Notes: a model not told the origin generated them from the sequence alone. A DNA stretch of 64,000 bases from GCA-2746605 sp963710615 (GCA_963710615.1 CAVQBF010000019.1:62001-126000); one strand, 5' to 3'; positions 28,200-38,700 are shown, numbered from the stretch's first letter. Numbers and translations: made by a program.

Positions 28200-29547
28200 A
28201 ATAAGTTCTCCAGCTTTTTGGAATAAATTTCTTAAGAAAATCTAAATTAAGTTCCACTCTCTCTCTTGCACTTTTTCGCACTAGAATAATTCCGAGAATT
28301 CCAAATAAGATGTTTGCCGACCACATTCCCCAAAAAGGAGATAATAAATCTCTATCAGATAATTTTTCTCCCCCGATTAGAAATGCCCAATAGACTAAAA
28401 AGAAACCTAGGCTAATTCCTGCAGCAACGCCAAAGCCGCCTTTTCTTGTCATTGTCCCAAGTGGTGCTCCAATTAGGACAAACACAATACAAGCAAAAGG
28501 AATTGAATATTTTTTGTGAATCTCAACCCAATATTTATTCATTCTTTTCTTGTAATTCTCAATTCTTCGGAGTACAGGAGTAATAGAATTTTTTGCTGCT
28601 CTTATTTCATCTTCAACTCTATATAGAGTAATTTTATAAGTTTTTTTACTTTGTTCCAAACTCTTAAATTTAGTTGTATCATTAATAAAATCATCATTAA
28701 CCCGATTATTGTAGCGTTTAATATCTAGGTCGTAAAGATTTTCAACACTATCTACTAAGCCTAATATAGCAGGTGCGCCAAGTTCTCGATCGCCTCGTCT
28801 ACCGCCAAGAGCCGATTCCCTTAAGGAAAACTGATCGGCATCCATTGCAATTTTATGGTTATCAAAGGTCAGTTTTCGATATGGGGCAAAATCAGTTATT
28901 TTAGATGTATGTATTTCACCTTCAAATAAATTTAGAATTAACTTCATTCTGTCTGATGAGAAAAAAATTTCGCCTCTTTTCGCGGTAACAACGTTTAAAT
29001 CTTGACTGTTGGAATGATCGTAAATGGTAAGGTTTTTCATCTTATTAGTTTTTGGGTCAATCTCTCTGGCTAGAATAGAGTAGCGGGGCATTTCACTAGA
29101 AAATACGCCTGGTACTAAAGCAAGAGTTGGCTTTTGATTTGAAATATCTTGAGTCAAAACTCTTAATGCATGATTTGCTTCAGGATATATGTGATTATTA
29201 AATTGAACAAGAAGTCCAGCGATTAAAATACTTCCAAGCACAGGTGGAATCATCATTTTGTACAGACTAATTCCAGCTGCTTTCATAATGGCAACTTCAT
29301 TATTTTGTGCCATACTGCCAAAAGCCATTAAAGTGGCAACCAAAACTGCCATTGGTACTGCAAGCACAAACATCCAGCTCAGACTATAAATTATTAGTTT
29401 GGAAATGACAAAAAAACTTAATCCTTTCCCAATAAGTTTGTCAGCTATTTTCATTAAAAACTGAAGTAAGAAAACAGACATTAATGTAAATAGTGCGAAT
29501 ATAAAAGGAAGCAGTAAATTTTTGGATATATATCTAAATAAAATCAT
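28186..29547 (-). CDS. lptF: LptF-like permease of the lipopolysaccharide exporter
   Basis: A 453-residue YjgP/YjgQ-family protein: three N-terminal helices (LPFIFALFTLMSVFLLQF and others), a large periplasmic region (about residues 110-340, longer than usual and containing a coiled segment) and three C-terminal helices (IPFACIVFVLIGAPLGTMTRKGGFG, here split). It pairs with the overlapping lptG-like gene. Assignment of F versus G rests on gene order. Confidence 0.85.
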   Translation of the reverse strand: MILFRYISKNLLLPFIFALFTLMSVFLLQFLMKIADKLIGKGLSFFVISKLIIYSLSWMFVLAVPMAVLVATLMAFGSMAQNNEVAIMKAAGISLYKMMIPPVLGSILIAGLLVQFNNHIYPEANHALRVLTQDISNQKPTLALVPGVFSSEMPRYSILAREIDPKTNKMKNLTIYDHSNSQDLNVVTAKRGEIFFSSDRMKLILNLFEGEIHTSKITDFAPYRKLTFDNHKIAMDADQFSLRESALGGRRGDRELGAPAILGLVDSVENLYDLDIKRYNNRVNDDFINDTTKFKSLEQSKKTYKITLYRVEDEIRAAKNSITPVLRRIENYKKRMNKYWVEIHKKYSIPFACIVFVLIGAPLGTMTRKGGFGVAAGISLGFFLVYWAFLIGGEKLSDRDLLSPFWGMWSANILFGILGIILVRKSARERVELNLDFLKKFIPKSWRTYSENS

Positions 29548-29698
29548 AATGAAATTCTTTTAACTGCTAAAAATAGGTAAAGTTTTACTTTATATAAATT
29601 GCAAAAAGTTGTTTATATAATTCTATCTCTATTATTAGTAACAATAATTCTTTATTTTAGAATGTTAAATATTTGTCTTTAGAAGCAAGGAGAATGAA

Positions 29699-31069
29699 AT
29701 GGAAGACTTAGTAAAGTATATTGAAACGAATAGAGAAAAGTATATAGGGGAGCTCAAAGATTATCTTCGCATTCCAAGCATATCAACTCTTGCAGCAAAT
29801 AAATCGAATATGAAGGAATGTGCTCAGTTTGTTTCCAAAAAATTAAAAGATGCTGGAATGAATAAAGTTAAAATAATTCCTACAAAAGGGCATCCTTTAG
29901 TATATGGTGAGTGGCTGAAAGCAAAAGGTAAACCTACGGTATTAATTTACGGGCACTACGATGTTCAACCGGTTGATCCATTAAACTTATGGAAATCTCA
30001 GCCATTTGAACCTGTTATTAAAGATGGTAAAATTTGGGCTCGCGGAGCAAATGATAATAAGGGACAAAATTTTGTACACATAAAAAGTGTTGAAGCTTTT
30101 ATGAAAACTAGCGGTAAACTACCGGTAAATGTTAAATTTTTAATTGAAGGAGAAGAAGAGATTGGCAGCAGTAATCTTGAAACGTTCCTGAAGAAGAACA
30201 AAAAATTACTCGCATGCGATGCTGTTTTAATATCTGATACAAGTTTATATGCTGAAGGAGTGCCCACAATTAATTATGGTTTAAGGGGTTTAGCATATTT
30301 AGAAGTTGAGTTGACTGGTCCAAATAAAGATTTACACTCAGGCAGTTTTGGTGGTTCAGTTGCGAATCCAATAAATGAATTGGCTCGATTGATAAATAAA
30401 CTTCAAGATAAGAATGGAAAAATTACGGTCCCTAACTTTTATAAAGACGTTCTTCCTTTTACGAAAAAAGAAAATGAGAATATAAAAACACTAAAGTTTT
30501 CGGATACAAAATACGCTAAGGAGTTAGGAGTTAAAGAACTACAAGGTGAAAAAGGGTTTAATACTCTCCAACGATTATGGGGTAGACCAACTTTAGATTG
30601 TAACGGAATTTGGGGCGGCTTTACTGAAGAAGGTGCAAAAACTGTATTGCCTTCAAAAGCAACTGCAAAAATTAGTATGCGTTTGGTGCCCAATCAAGAT
30701 CCAGATAAAATTGCTAAAGAATTTGAGAAATATGTGAAAACATTAGTCCCAAAGAGTGTTAAGATTAAAGTCACTAATATGCATGGCGGTTCACCAGTTG
30801 TTATTCCACTTGATGACCCAGCAATATTGGCAGCATCAAAAGCTACATCAAAAGCATTTGGCAAAAAGACAGTTTACACTCGAGAGGGAGGTTCAATTCC
30901 TATAGTTGTAGAGTTTGTTAATCAGTTGAAAGCTCCTGCAGTATTAATGGGCTTAGGTCTTGATTCCGATAATATTCATTCGCCTAATGAGCATTTTAGT
31001 CTTAAGAGTTTTGAATTGGGAATAAAAAGTTCAGCTTATTTCTTCGAAGAATTTTCTAGAATTAAATAA
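29699..31069 (+). CDS. M20-family dipeptidase/metallopeptidase
   Basis: A 456-residue M20 zinc peptidase. It has GHYDVQPVDP with the first metal His, ARGANDNKGQ with the bridging Asp, and EGEEEIGS with the catalytic Glu pair, then a dimerisation (lid) domain and a C-terminal return to the catalytic fold with IHSPNEHF. The closest character is the cytosolic dipeptidase group (CNDP-like). AAGGAG lies 6 nt before the ATG. No signal peptide is present. Confidence 0.9.
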   Translation: MEDLVKYIETNREKYIGELKDYLRIPSISTLAANKSNMKECAQFVSKKLKDAGMNKVKIIPTKGHPLVYGEWLKAKGKPTVLIYGHYDVQPVDPLNLWKSQPFEPVIKDGKIWARGANDNKGQNFVHIKSVEAFMKTSGKLPVNVKFLIEGEEEIGSSNLETFLKKNKKLLACDAVLISDTSLYAEGVPTINYGLRGLAYLEVELTGPNKDLHSGSFGGSVANPINELARLINKLQDKNGKITVPNFYKDVLPFTKKENENIKTLKFSDTKYAKELGVKELQGEKGFNTLQRLWGRPTLDCNGIWGGFTEEGAKTVLPSKATAKISMRLVPNQDPDKIAKEFEKYVKTLVPKSVKIKVTNMHGGSPVVIPLDDPAILAASKATSKAFGKKTVYTREGGSIPIVVEFVNQLKAPAVLMGLGLDSDNIHSPNEHFSLKSFELGIKSSAYFFEEFSRIK

Positions 31070-31091
31070 AATTAGAAAGAGAGTTTAACAT

Positions 31092-32162
31092 TTGGATATA
31101 ACCTTAAAATATTTTCAAACTATTTATGGTCAAATAAAAGTTTCCGACGAAAATCTAGTTGAAGTTTATTCTTCAGTTAAGGAAGAGATAAATTCAGTCA
31201 GGTACGGAGTCGGAATCTACAATCGATCTGAGTCTGCAGTTTTGCATCTGAACGGTAAGGATGTGCTCGACTTTTTACAGAGAATTTCTACAAATGACGT
31301 ACTTAATGTTGAACCGTACAATTATGTTACAACATTATTCACAAATGAAAAGGGAAGACTGATTGATCGTACAGTGCTCGTTCGTTTAGAGGATGATTAT
31401 TTTTTAGTTGGCAGTAAAAAAAATGATAACATTTTAAATAGATGGCTTAATAAATATATAATTACAGAAGATGTTCGGATTGAAAACAAAACCGGTGAAT
31501 ATTTAATTTTAGATGTAATAGGTCCGCAAGCTGAATCTTATCTTACACTAATCTGTGGAAGAGAAATTGATGAATTGGATAATCATAAACTACATAAAAT
31601 TGTAATTGATGATCATACAAGTTACTTGTTAAAAAAATCTACTGCAAGTGGTGAAAATTTATACTGGATAATTTGTGAAAATGAAAATCAGTATTCTCTT
31701 TTAGATTATTTACTAAGTCAAAAAAGTGTATTTGATTTGGCAATGGTTGGTGAAAAAGCATTTGATTATTATCGCGTTATTAATAAAGTACCCAAAAAAC
31801 CAAATGAGATTAATGATAATTTTAATCCACATGAAGCCGGATTAATTCATGAAGTAAGTTTTACGAAAGGCTGTTATATAGGACAGGAAGTAATTGCAAG
31901 ATTAGACACGTATGATAAAGTGCAAAAAAATATAAAAAAAGTAAGAATCGAAAATATTGAAGAAACTGCTACACCGGTTGAATTATTCAATGAGGAAAAA
32001 GCCTTAGTTGGAATTTTAACTACTTTGGTAAAGGCAGAAGAGAATAATCATTGGGAAGGACTTGCTTTTATTAAGAATGAATTTCAAAATAATAGTAAAG
32101 ATATTAGTAAGTGCAAAATTACTGTCAACAATAAAGAAATTACTTTGAAGGTCCTGGAGTAA
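31092..32162 (+). CDS. YgfZ/CAF17-like folate-binding protein
   Basis: A 356-residue GcvT-fold protein with the signature KGCYIGQEVIARLDTYDKV (KGCYxGQE near residue 258). YgfZ proteins use tetrahydrofolate to help maintain certain Fe-S enzymes. The start is TTG 31092, after an AGAGAG stretch; no closer ATG is in frame. It is followed 3 nt later by the cobalamin adenosyltransferase gene. Confidence 0.85.
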   Translation: MDITLKYFQTIYGQIKVSDENLVEVYSSVKEEINSVRYGVGIYNRSESAVLHLNGKDVLDFLQRISTNDVLNVEPYNYVTTLFTNEKGRLIDRTVLVRLEDDYFLVGSKKNDNILNRWLNKYIITEDVRIENKTGEYLILDVIGPQAESYLTLICGREIDELDNHKLHKIVIDDHTSYLLKKSTASGENLYWIICENENQYSLLDYLLSQKSVFDLAMVGEKAFDYYRVINKVPKKPNEINDNFNPHEAGLIHEVSFTKGCYIGQEVIARLDTYDKVQKNIKKVRIENIEETATPVELFNEEKALVGILTTLVKAEENNHWEGLAFIKNEFQNNSKDISKCKITVNNKEITLKVLE

Positions 32163-32165
32163 ATA

Positions 32166-32714
32166 ATGAAGATTTATACAAAGACTGGTGATTCTGGAAA
32201 TACAAGTTTGTTTGGTGGTAAAAGAGTTGACAAGGATAATCAAAGAATTGAAGCTTACGGCACATTAGATGAACTTAACTCAGTTATCGGTTTGATCCTT
32301 GTTGAAAAGGTAAATGACAAAACAAGAAAGATCTTGACAATATTGCAGCAATCACTATTTGTAATTGGATCGGAACTTGCCACACCTTCAGATGTACAAA
32401 GTAAAGCAATTAGACCTTTAACTAATGAAGAAATTAGTGTTCTTGAAAATTATATTGATGAAATTGATGCAGACTTACCGTCATTGAAAAATTTTATTAT
32501 TCCAGGTGGAACAAAATCAGCCTCCCTTCTCCACTTTGCAAGAACTGTCTGCAGACGTGCCGAGAGGAGAATAGTTGAGATAGATAAGTCAGAAAACATA
32601 AGTAAAAATATTATAGCTTATATAAATAGATTATCGGATTTACTATTTGTAATTGCCCGATATGAAAATCACGTTACATCCACACCCGAAACTGAGTGGA
32701 AACCACGGGGGTGA
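32166..32714 (+). CDS. PduO-type cob(I)alamin adenosyltransferase
   Basis: A 182-residue ATP:corrinoid adenosyltransferase of the PduO type. The N-terminal TKTGDSGNTSLFGG binds ATP, and CRRAERRIV and NRLSDLLFVIARYEN are conserved helices. It makes adenosylcobalamin. Its last codons and stop (TGA 32712-32714) lie inside the acceptor stem of the tmRNA gene, an unusual overlap. Confidence 0.92.
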   Translation: MKIYTKTGDSGNTSLFGGKRVDKDNQRIEAYGTLDELNSVIGLILVEKVNDKTRKILTILQQSLFVIGSELATPSDVQSKAIRPLTNEEISVLENYIDEIDADLPSLKNFIIPGGTKSASLLHFARTVCRRAERRIVEIDKSENISKNIIAYINRLSDLLFVIARYENHVTSTPETEWKPRG

Positions 32715-33060
32715 AATTGGCTTCGACGGGGTTATTTGTTCTTTGAACTGCGCACCGTGTTCTCCGTAGACACGCTAAACGACGGAACAAAGTCGAGACG
32801 ACGACTATAACTACGCATTAGCTGCTTAATTTGTAAGTAGCCGTTCACCTAGTTTGTGTGTGCCGGAATTAGGATGAACGCCGTTAGGTGCACTAGTGGA
32901 TTCGAGTTCTCTGGTAGATGAAGCGAAACCTTTACAGGGATAGGAAATTAAAACCATGTCTGTTTGGGCTTAACTTCCGAAAATTAAATAATAGACTATG
33001 TGTGTAGACGTTCACTGAAGGGTATCTTCGGACGCGGGTTCGACTCCCGCCACCTCCACA
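32707..33060 (+). ncRNA. ssrA: Transfer-messenger RNA (tmRNA)
   Basis: tmRNA rescues stalled ribosomes. The 5' GGGGGTG (32707-32713) pairs with 3' CACCTCC (33051-33057), and the T-arm GGGTTCGACTCCC is next to it. GGCTTCGACGGGG follows the 5' stem as usual. The tag frame ends NYALAA then TAA at 32827-32829; upstream in this frame it reads DDDY, with GAC 32797 as a possible resume codon. CCA is not encoded after the discriminator A at 33058. The 5' stem overlaps the end of the adenosyltransferase gene. Confidence 0.93.
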
Positions 33061-33309
33061 ATTTTTATCCTTTGTTATGAATTTAATTAGATCCATTTTT
33101 TATGAATTCTAATTTAAATATCTAAAAAATTACAATTTTATATTCATTTTTACTCCTCTCTAAAAGATAAACATATCTTTATAACTTACTATAAAATAAG
33201 CGCTTAGCGAATTTTTCTCATTGCTTTAATTAATTATTTACTTATATTAAAGTTTAATTACTGATATCTAATCTTATTTAACTTACTTCTAATTAATTTG
33301 AGAAAAAAT

Positions 33310-33726
33310 ATGAACCAAAATATTAATCTTGAAATTAAACTTCCTAATGTGAAGGATATTGAGTTGGTTGCTCTGGAGGGTTTACAGCTAATGGGCAAAC
33401 ATCTTGGAATATCTGATGACAAGATAGGTGAAGCGCGAATTCTTGTTACCGAGGGAATTATTAATGGCATGGAACATTCAGGAGAAGAAAATCCTTATGT
33501 GAGTGTTAACTTTACTATGACCAAAGAAAAATTAGTAATTCTTATAACCGACTTTGGAAAAGGTTTTGAGCCTGATACTATTGAAGAACCCGACATAAAT
33601 GCTAAACTAGGTTCATCAAGAAAAAGAGGTTGGGGTTTAAAGTTAATGAAATCAATGTCGGATGATTTTGAAATTACTTCCGGTACAAACGGGACAAAAA
33701 TTACAATAACAAAAAATTTAGCTTAG
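33310..33726 (+). CDS. RsbW-like anti-sigma factor serine kinase (HATPase)
   Basis: A 138-residue GHKL ATPase domain of the RsbW/SpoIIAB type. The N-box is TEGIINGMEHS, the G1 box is DFGKGF, and the G2 region is RGWGLKLM; all ATP-contacting positions look intact. In partner switching such a protein binds a sigma factor, or phosphorylates a STAS antagonist on serine. The next two genes are exactly that antagonist and a PP2C phosphatase. I choose ATG 33310 over TTG 33298 because the shorter start fits the domain. No sigma factor gene is in the window. Confidence 0.85.
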   Translation: MNQNINLEIKLPNVKDIELVALEGLQLMGKHLGISDDKIGEARILVTEGIINGMEHSGEENPYVSVNFTMTKEKLVILITDFGKGFEPDTIEEPDINAKLGSSRKRGWGLKLMKSMSDDFEITSGTNGTKITITKNLA

Positions 33727-33739
33727 GGAGAAAATTAAA

Positions 33740-34072
33740 ATGAAGGAATTTGATTTAACATCGAATGTTGTGAATGATGTCCTCACAATTAAAACAGATG
33801 GATATATTAATAACACTGGTGGCGAAACTATTGTAAATGAATTTGAAAAATATTATAAGAATGGAACGACAAAAGTTCTAATTGATATTGAAAATTCCAA
33901 GGTAGTTAACTCTATTGGAATTTCGTTCCTTATTGAAATAATAGAAAAACTAAATGAGAAGGGCGGGAAATTATATTTCTCAAATCTTGATCCCTCTATT
34001 GAGAAAACTTTTACTATTATGGGCCTTTTCCAATTTGCAGAGAAAGTTAACTCGGTTGAAGATATAAAATAA
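33740..34072 (+). CDS. STAS-domain anti-sigma factor antagonist (RsbV/SpoIIAA-like)
   Basis: A 110-residue STAS domain. The phospho-acceptor region is VVNSIGISFLI (about residues 54-64), corresponding to the DSSGLG segment of SpoIIAA, with Ser57 or Ser61 as the likely target. It should be phosphorylated by the upstream kinase and dephosphorylated by the adjacent SpoIIE-type enzymes. It starts 13 nt after the kinase and ends 15 nt before the phosphatase gene. Confidence 0.88.
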   Translation: MKEFDLTSNVVNDVLTIKTDGYINNTGGETIVNEFEKYYKNGTTKVLIDIENSKVVNSIGISFLIEIIEKLNEKGGKLYFSNLDPSIEKTFTIMGLFQFAEKVNSVEDIK

Positions 34073-34087
34073 TTTGGGAGATATTCT

Positions 34088-35683
34088 TTGAAAGTTGACC
34101 ATATTACCGAGAAACTATCATTTCAAGTAAAGTCATTTCAAGAGAGTTTTAATATTCTCTCTAATGCTATTTCTTTATCTGGTATGGCAAATCAATTTGA
34201 TAGAATACTTCGCGGCAATTATATTACAAATAAAGTAAGTGTCTTTCATCAATCGCCAAATAGTGAGGAATGGGTAAATCTTCTTAAATTAGAAAATAAG
34301 GATCATAAAGAACTTATTCTAAATTTTGAAGAAAGTGAAACTAACATAATCTCCAGTGATGAGGCTGTAGGAATGTATGCTCTGGTTCATCTTGTTGATT
34401 CATCTCTACTTGGAATTGTTATTGGGAAAAAATTTGACGGAACAGAATTTCTAGAAATAGATAAAATAGTTTTCCAAATATTTATCCAGATTTTTGATAG
34501 TGCATATCAGGCTTTTCTTTCTCAAAGCAAAGAAAAAAAACTAATATTCTCATTAAATAATCGTGTTTCACAACTTTATAGTCTGATAGATACAGGTATT
34601 GAATTATCTAAAATTGGTATTAGAAAACAGCTATTTGAATTAGCAGTATCACGCTCAATATCACTTACCAACTCATCTTTTGGGAAAATTAAGATTACTC
34701 GTTCTTCTGAGGAAGTTGAAGAAATATATTTTCCGCCAGGCTTTAATTTCAAAGTGTCTGACACAAAGAGTAGTTTAATAAAGACCTTTGTTGATCAGGG
34801 TGATAAATATGAGTTTGTAATCTGTGAAAAAGAAAGTAGGGAAGGCATTATAGATTATGATGAGACAGATGAACTATTGTTAGGAGCAATTTCTAGACAA
34901 GTGCAAGCTGCAATTGAAATTGACAGAGCAAATAAAGAAGCTCTTGAAAATGAAACTATGAGAAGGGAATTGGAAGTTGCTGCAGAAATTCAAAAGAGAA
35001 TTCTACCAATTTCTTTACCAAGCATTGATGGTTATGATCTTGCGGGGATTAATATTCCATCTAAAGAGGTAAGTGGAGACTATTATAATGTATTTAAATT
35101 GGATGATGGTCGTTATGCATTAACAGTTGCAGATGTAACCGGAAAAGGTATGCCCGCATCATTATTGGTAAGTACACTGGATGCTTCAATAAGATCTTAT
35201 TTGGATTTTCAAATTCCTCTTTCTGAAATGGCCGTTAAGATGAATACAATTATTTATAAATCATCCACTGCTGATAAATTCATCACATTTTTAATTGCCA
35301 TCTTAAATCCTGAAAATGGTGAACTGGACATAATTAACGCTGGCCATAATCCTGCACTCATTTTGCGAAGTGATAAAAAAATTGAAAAAATAGATGCAGG
35401 CGGCGTTGCTTTTGGAATGTTTGATATGGGATTACCATTTGATAGCCAAAAACTTACCTTAGAAAAAGGTGAGAGGTTATTCATCTTTTCCGATGGAATT
35501 CCCGAAGCCATGGATAAGGAGGAGGAAGAGTATACCGATGAAAGATTGGAAAGTTTTTTTACTGATGTTACTCCTTCTAACGCAAATGATTTTATTGCAT
35601 CAATTGTAAATGACGTTAAAGTTCATAGTAAAGGCGCAATTCAGTCAGACGATATAACAGCTTTATACATTATTAGAAATTAA
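34088..35683 (+). CDS. Soluble SpoIIE/RsbU-type PP2C phosphatase with GAF-like sensor
   Basis: A 531-residue cytosolic protein. The first ~290 residues look like one or two GAF-like sensor domains, then a coiled linker (ETMRRELEVAAEIQKRIL) and a PP2C domain with metal-binding residues in SGDYYN, ADVTGKGM, SDGIPEAM and DDITALYI. It should remove phosphate from the STAS protein encoded just upstream. TTG 34088 is the start, with GGGAG 7 nt before it. It completes the kinase-antagonist-phosphatase module. Confidence 0.87.
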   Translation: MKVDHITEKLSFQVKSFQESFNILSNAISLSGMANQFDRILRGNYITNKVSVFHQSPNSEEWVNLLKLENKDHKELILNFEESETNIISSDEAVGMYALVHLVDSSLLGIVIGKKFDGTEFLEIDKIVFQIFIQIFDSAYQAFLSQSKEKKLIFSLNNRVSQLYSLIDTGIELSKIGIRKQLFELAVSRSISLTNSSFGKIKITRSSEEVEEIYFPPGFNFKVSDTKSSLIKTFVDQGDKYEFVICEKESREGIIDYDETDELLLGAISRQVQAAIEIDRANKEALENETMRRELEVAAEIQKRILPISLPSIDGYDLAGINIPSKEVSGDYYNVFKLDDGRYALTVADVTGKGMPASLLVSTLDASIRSYLDFQIPLSEMAVKMNTIIYKSSTADKFITFLIAILNPENGELDIINAGHNPALILRSDKKIEKIDAGGVAFGMFDMGLPFDSQKLTLEKGERLFIFSDGIPEAMDKEEEEYTDERLESFFTDVTPSNANDFIASIVNDVKVHSKGAIQSDDITALYIIRN

Positions 35684-35704
35684 AAATTTTATAGATAAAT
35701 AAGA

Positions 35705-35731
35705 CTAGATATCTATTAAACTGATATCTAG
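35705..35731. promoter_or_regulatory. Inverted repeat upstream of the receptor array
   Basis: CTAGATATC (35705-35713) and GATATCTAG (35723-35731) are perfect 9-bp arms with a 9-nt spacer, 24 nt before the ATG of R1. No T tract follows. The right half contains ACTGATATCTA, also found at 33260-33270 before the partner-switching genes. A shared operator is possible. Confidence 0.4.
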
Positions 35732-35755
35732 AGACTAATTAAAATTAGGGGAATT

Positions 35756-38700
35756 ATGAAAAATTCAATTTTTTCTGACTCAGATGTTTTCAAAGTAATT
35801 ATATCAGTACTAATATTCTTCTTCTACTCATCTACCTTTTCACAAGAAATAATTCAAACAGAATTTATTTCACTATCTAATGGATTGACCTCTGGAACTG
35901 TTCAGCCAATTATCCAAGATAGTTATGGACTAATGTGGGTAGGAACAGATGCAGGACTACATAAATATGATGGCTATAATTTTACACGTTATAAAAATAT
36001 TCCCGGGCAGACCACAAGTCTTTTGAATGATAACATATTTGGAATTACTGAGGATTCTGAAAATAATCTTTGGCTTTCTACCGATGAAGGAATATCCAAA
36101 TATAATCGCAGAAAAAATGAATTTAAGAATTATGATTTTGCTGAATTGTTACCTTTTGGGGGAGCTAGAGCTTTTAATGTTTTTATCGATTCGCAAGAAA
36201 GAATTTGGGCTTCTGCTATAAAATATGGAGTTCTTCGTTATGATAAAAAAAATGACAAATGGAATCAGGTCCCTTTTTGGTCAAAAGATAGTAACAAAGC
36301 TGCGATTCTTAACTCCTATGTAATGCAAATTGCTGAAGACAAAACTGGAAAAATCTGGGCTGGTTTTAATCGCTATGGACTTGCCTATTATAATGATGCG
36401 GATAGTGCATTTTTCCCCTTTGAAATAAGGAATGTAGAAAATACAGTTGATTTTACAATTAGTGAGAATTTGATAACATACATCTATGCAGATTTGACAA
36501 ATACTCTATGGATGACTACAAGAAGCGGTATATATAAGCTTGATCAGAAAACCAATACGTTAAGAACAATCAAAGAGTATGATTATGCAAAACTTGTAAT
36601 TTGGAATCATTGGAATAAAATTCTTCAAGATAATTCAGGGAATATTTGGATTGCAAATAATTTCAGGGGAATTCTCAAATTTGACGGCATTTCTGATGAT
36701 TTCAATGATGTTAATATTTTTGGAAGACAGCGGCGACAAAATAATGCCAGTGATATAATTATTACTCGTGCAACTGTTGATAATACAGGAATTATTTGGT
36801 TTGGTACAACCCTAGATGGTATAATGAAATATGATTCAAGTAGAGAGCCCTTTATAAATTACAAATATGATGAAACTGATAAAAATAGCATAAGCAGTAA
36901 CCAGGTATTTGGCTTATTGGAATCCAAAGTCCACAAAGGAAAAATTTATGTCGGAACTAGGGGTGGAGGCTTAAATTTATTTGATCAACAAAATGGAAAA
37001 TTTAGTCAAATTAAATATAAAGTTATTGATGATCAGTTTGGTGGTTCTGTAAGAAGTATTGCTGAGGAAGCAGACGGGTCCTTATTACTTGGGACTTGGG
37101 GTGATGGTCTGATTCATTTAGATAAAAATTTTAGAGAAATAAAACGCTACACTGTTGATACTAATTCATTTCATAGTCTTTCGGACAATCGGGTAAGAGT
37201 AATTAAAAAAGATAATAATGGGAATTATTGGATTGGTACAAATAATGGTCTTAATCTTTTAAATTTAAATTCAAATGAAATAAGAAGAATCGGAACTTTG
37301 AGTTCAAGAGTTTATTCACAAGAGCTTATCTCTTTGGCAGTCAAATATCTAAGTGGTCAGAATCAAAAAACATCAATTGAAAAAGTTGGCGACTTTGCTA
37401 ATTTGAATAAATCTTTTAATGTAATTAAACCTAGAAAATATTTAGTAATTTCTGGTGGAGAAGGTTTTTTTGATGATAATTTGATGTACGATCATGGCTG
37501 GATAGTTAATTCAAAAAATGATACAATATGGGGATCTAACGATGCAACTAAAACTTATCATTTAGGTGGAGATTTCAAGAATAGAGTTGTCTTCGATGTA
37601 ATTGACTTAAAACCTGGTCAATATAATTTAAGGTATAAATCTGATGATAGCCATAGTTTTGCTGAGTGGAATGCTACTCCTCCAAAAAATCCAGAATTTT
37701 GGGGGATACATGCTATTGAGCTGGATAATGATTCTGAAGCCAAGAAAATTGAGAAACTCATTTTAGAATCTGAAAATGAATTCTTGATTCAAGGCAATAA
37801 TATACGCTCAATCCATATTTCTAAGAACATTGTTTGGATCGGAACAGATGCAGCCGGGATTAATAAAATTAACCTTGATGATAATACAGTTAAAACTTAC
37901 AGTTATGATAAAGAATCTGATAACACACTCAGTAATAACAGTGTGCAATATATTCATGAAGATGCAAATGGAATATTATGGTTAGCTACGAATTCCGGTC
38001 TAAATAAATTTGATCCTGTTAGAGAGACATTCAAAGTTTATACTGAAGATGATGGATTACCAACTAATTATATAGCATCAATACTACCTGGTGATAATTC
38101 AGATCTATGGATTGCTACAAGAAATGGAATTTCAAAAATGGTTACTGATCAGGAAACCGGACAAGTAACTTTTGTGAATTATGATACTCAAGATGGTATA
38201 GTGGGAATGGATTTTATTGCTCTTGTTGCATTAAAAGCCAGTAATGGAGAGTACTTTTTCGGAAGTGAACAAGGGCTTAGTGCTTTCACGCCGGGGAATT
38301 CGAACAAAACTGAACCAAACTTGATATTTACAGACCTAAAAATTTCCAACAAATCGGTTAAGTCATATTCAGCTGATGAAAGTCCAATTGAAACTGCCTT
38401 AATTGAATTAGATAGATTAGATCTTGCCCATGATCAAAATGATTTAACATTCTCATTTGCGGCTCTACATTATTCGAATCCTAGCAAAAATCAGTATGCA
38501 CATAAACTTATTGGTTATGATAAAGATTGGGTATTTGATAACAAACGGGAGGTAACCTATACCAATCTTGATCCAGGCGAATATAGCTTTTCAATAAAAG
38601 GTTCAAACCGTGATGGTGTTTGGAAATCAACACCAAAGTCTATTGAAATTACAATTCACCCTCCATGGTGGTTAACTACTTGGGCTTATATTGGATACGG

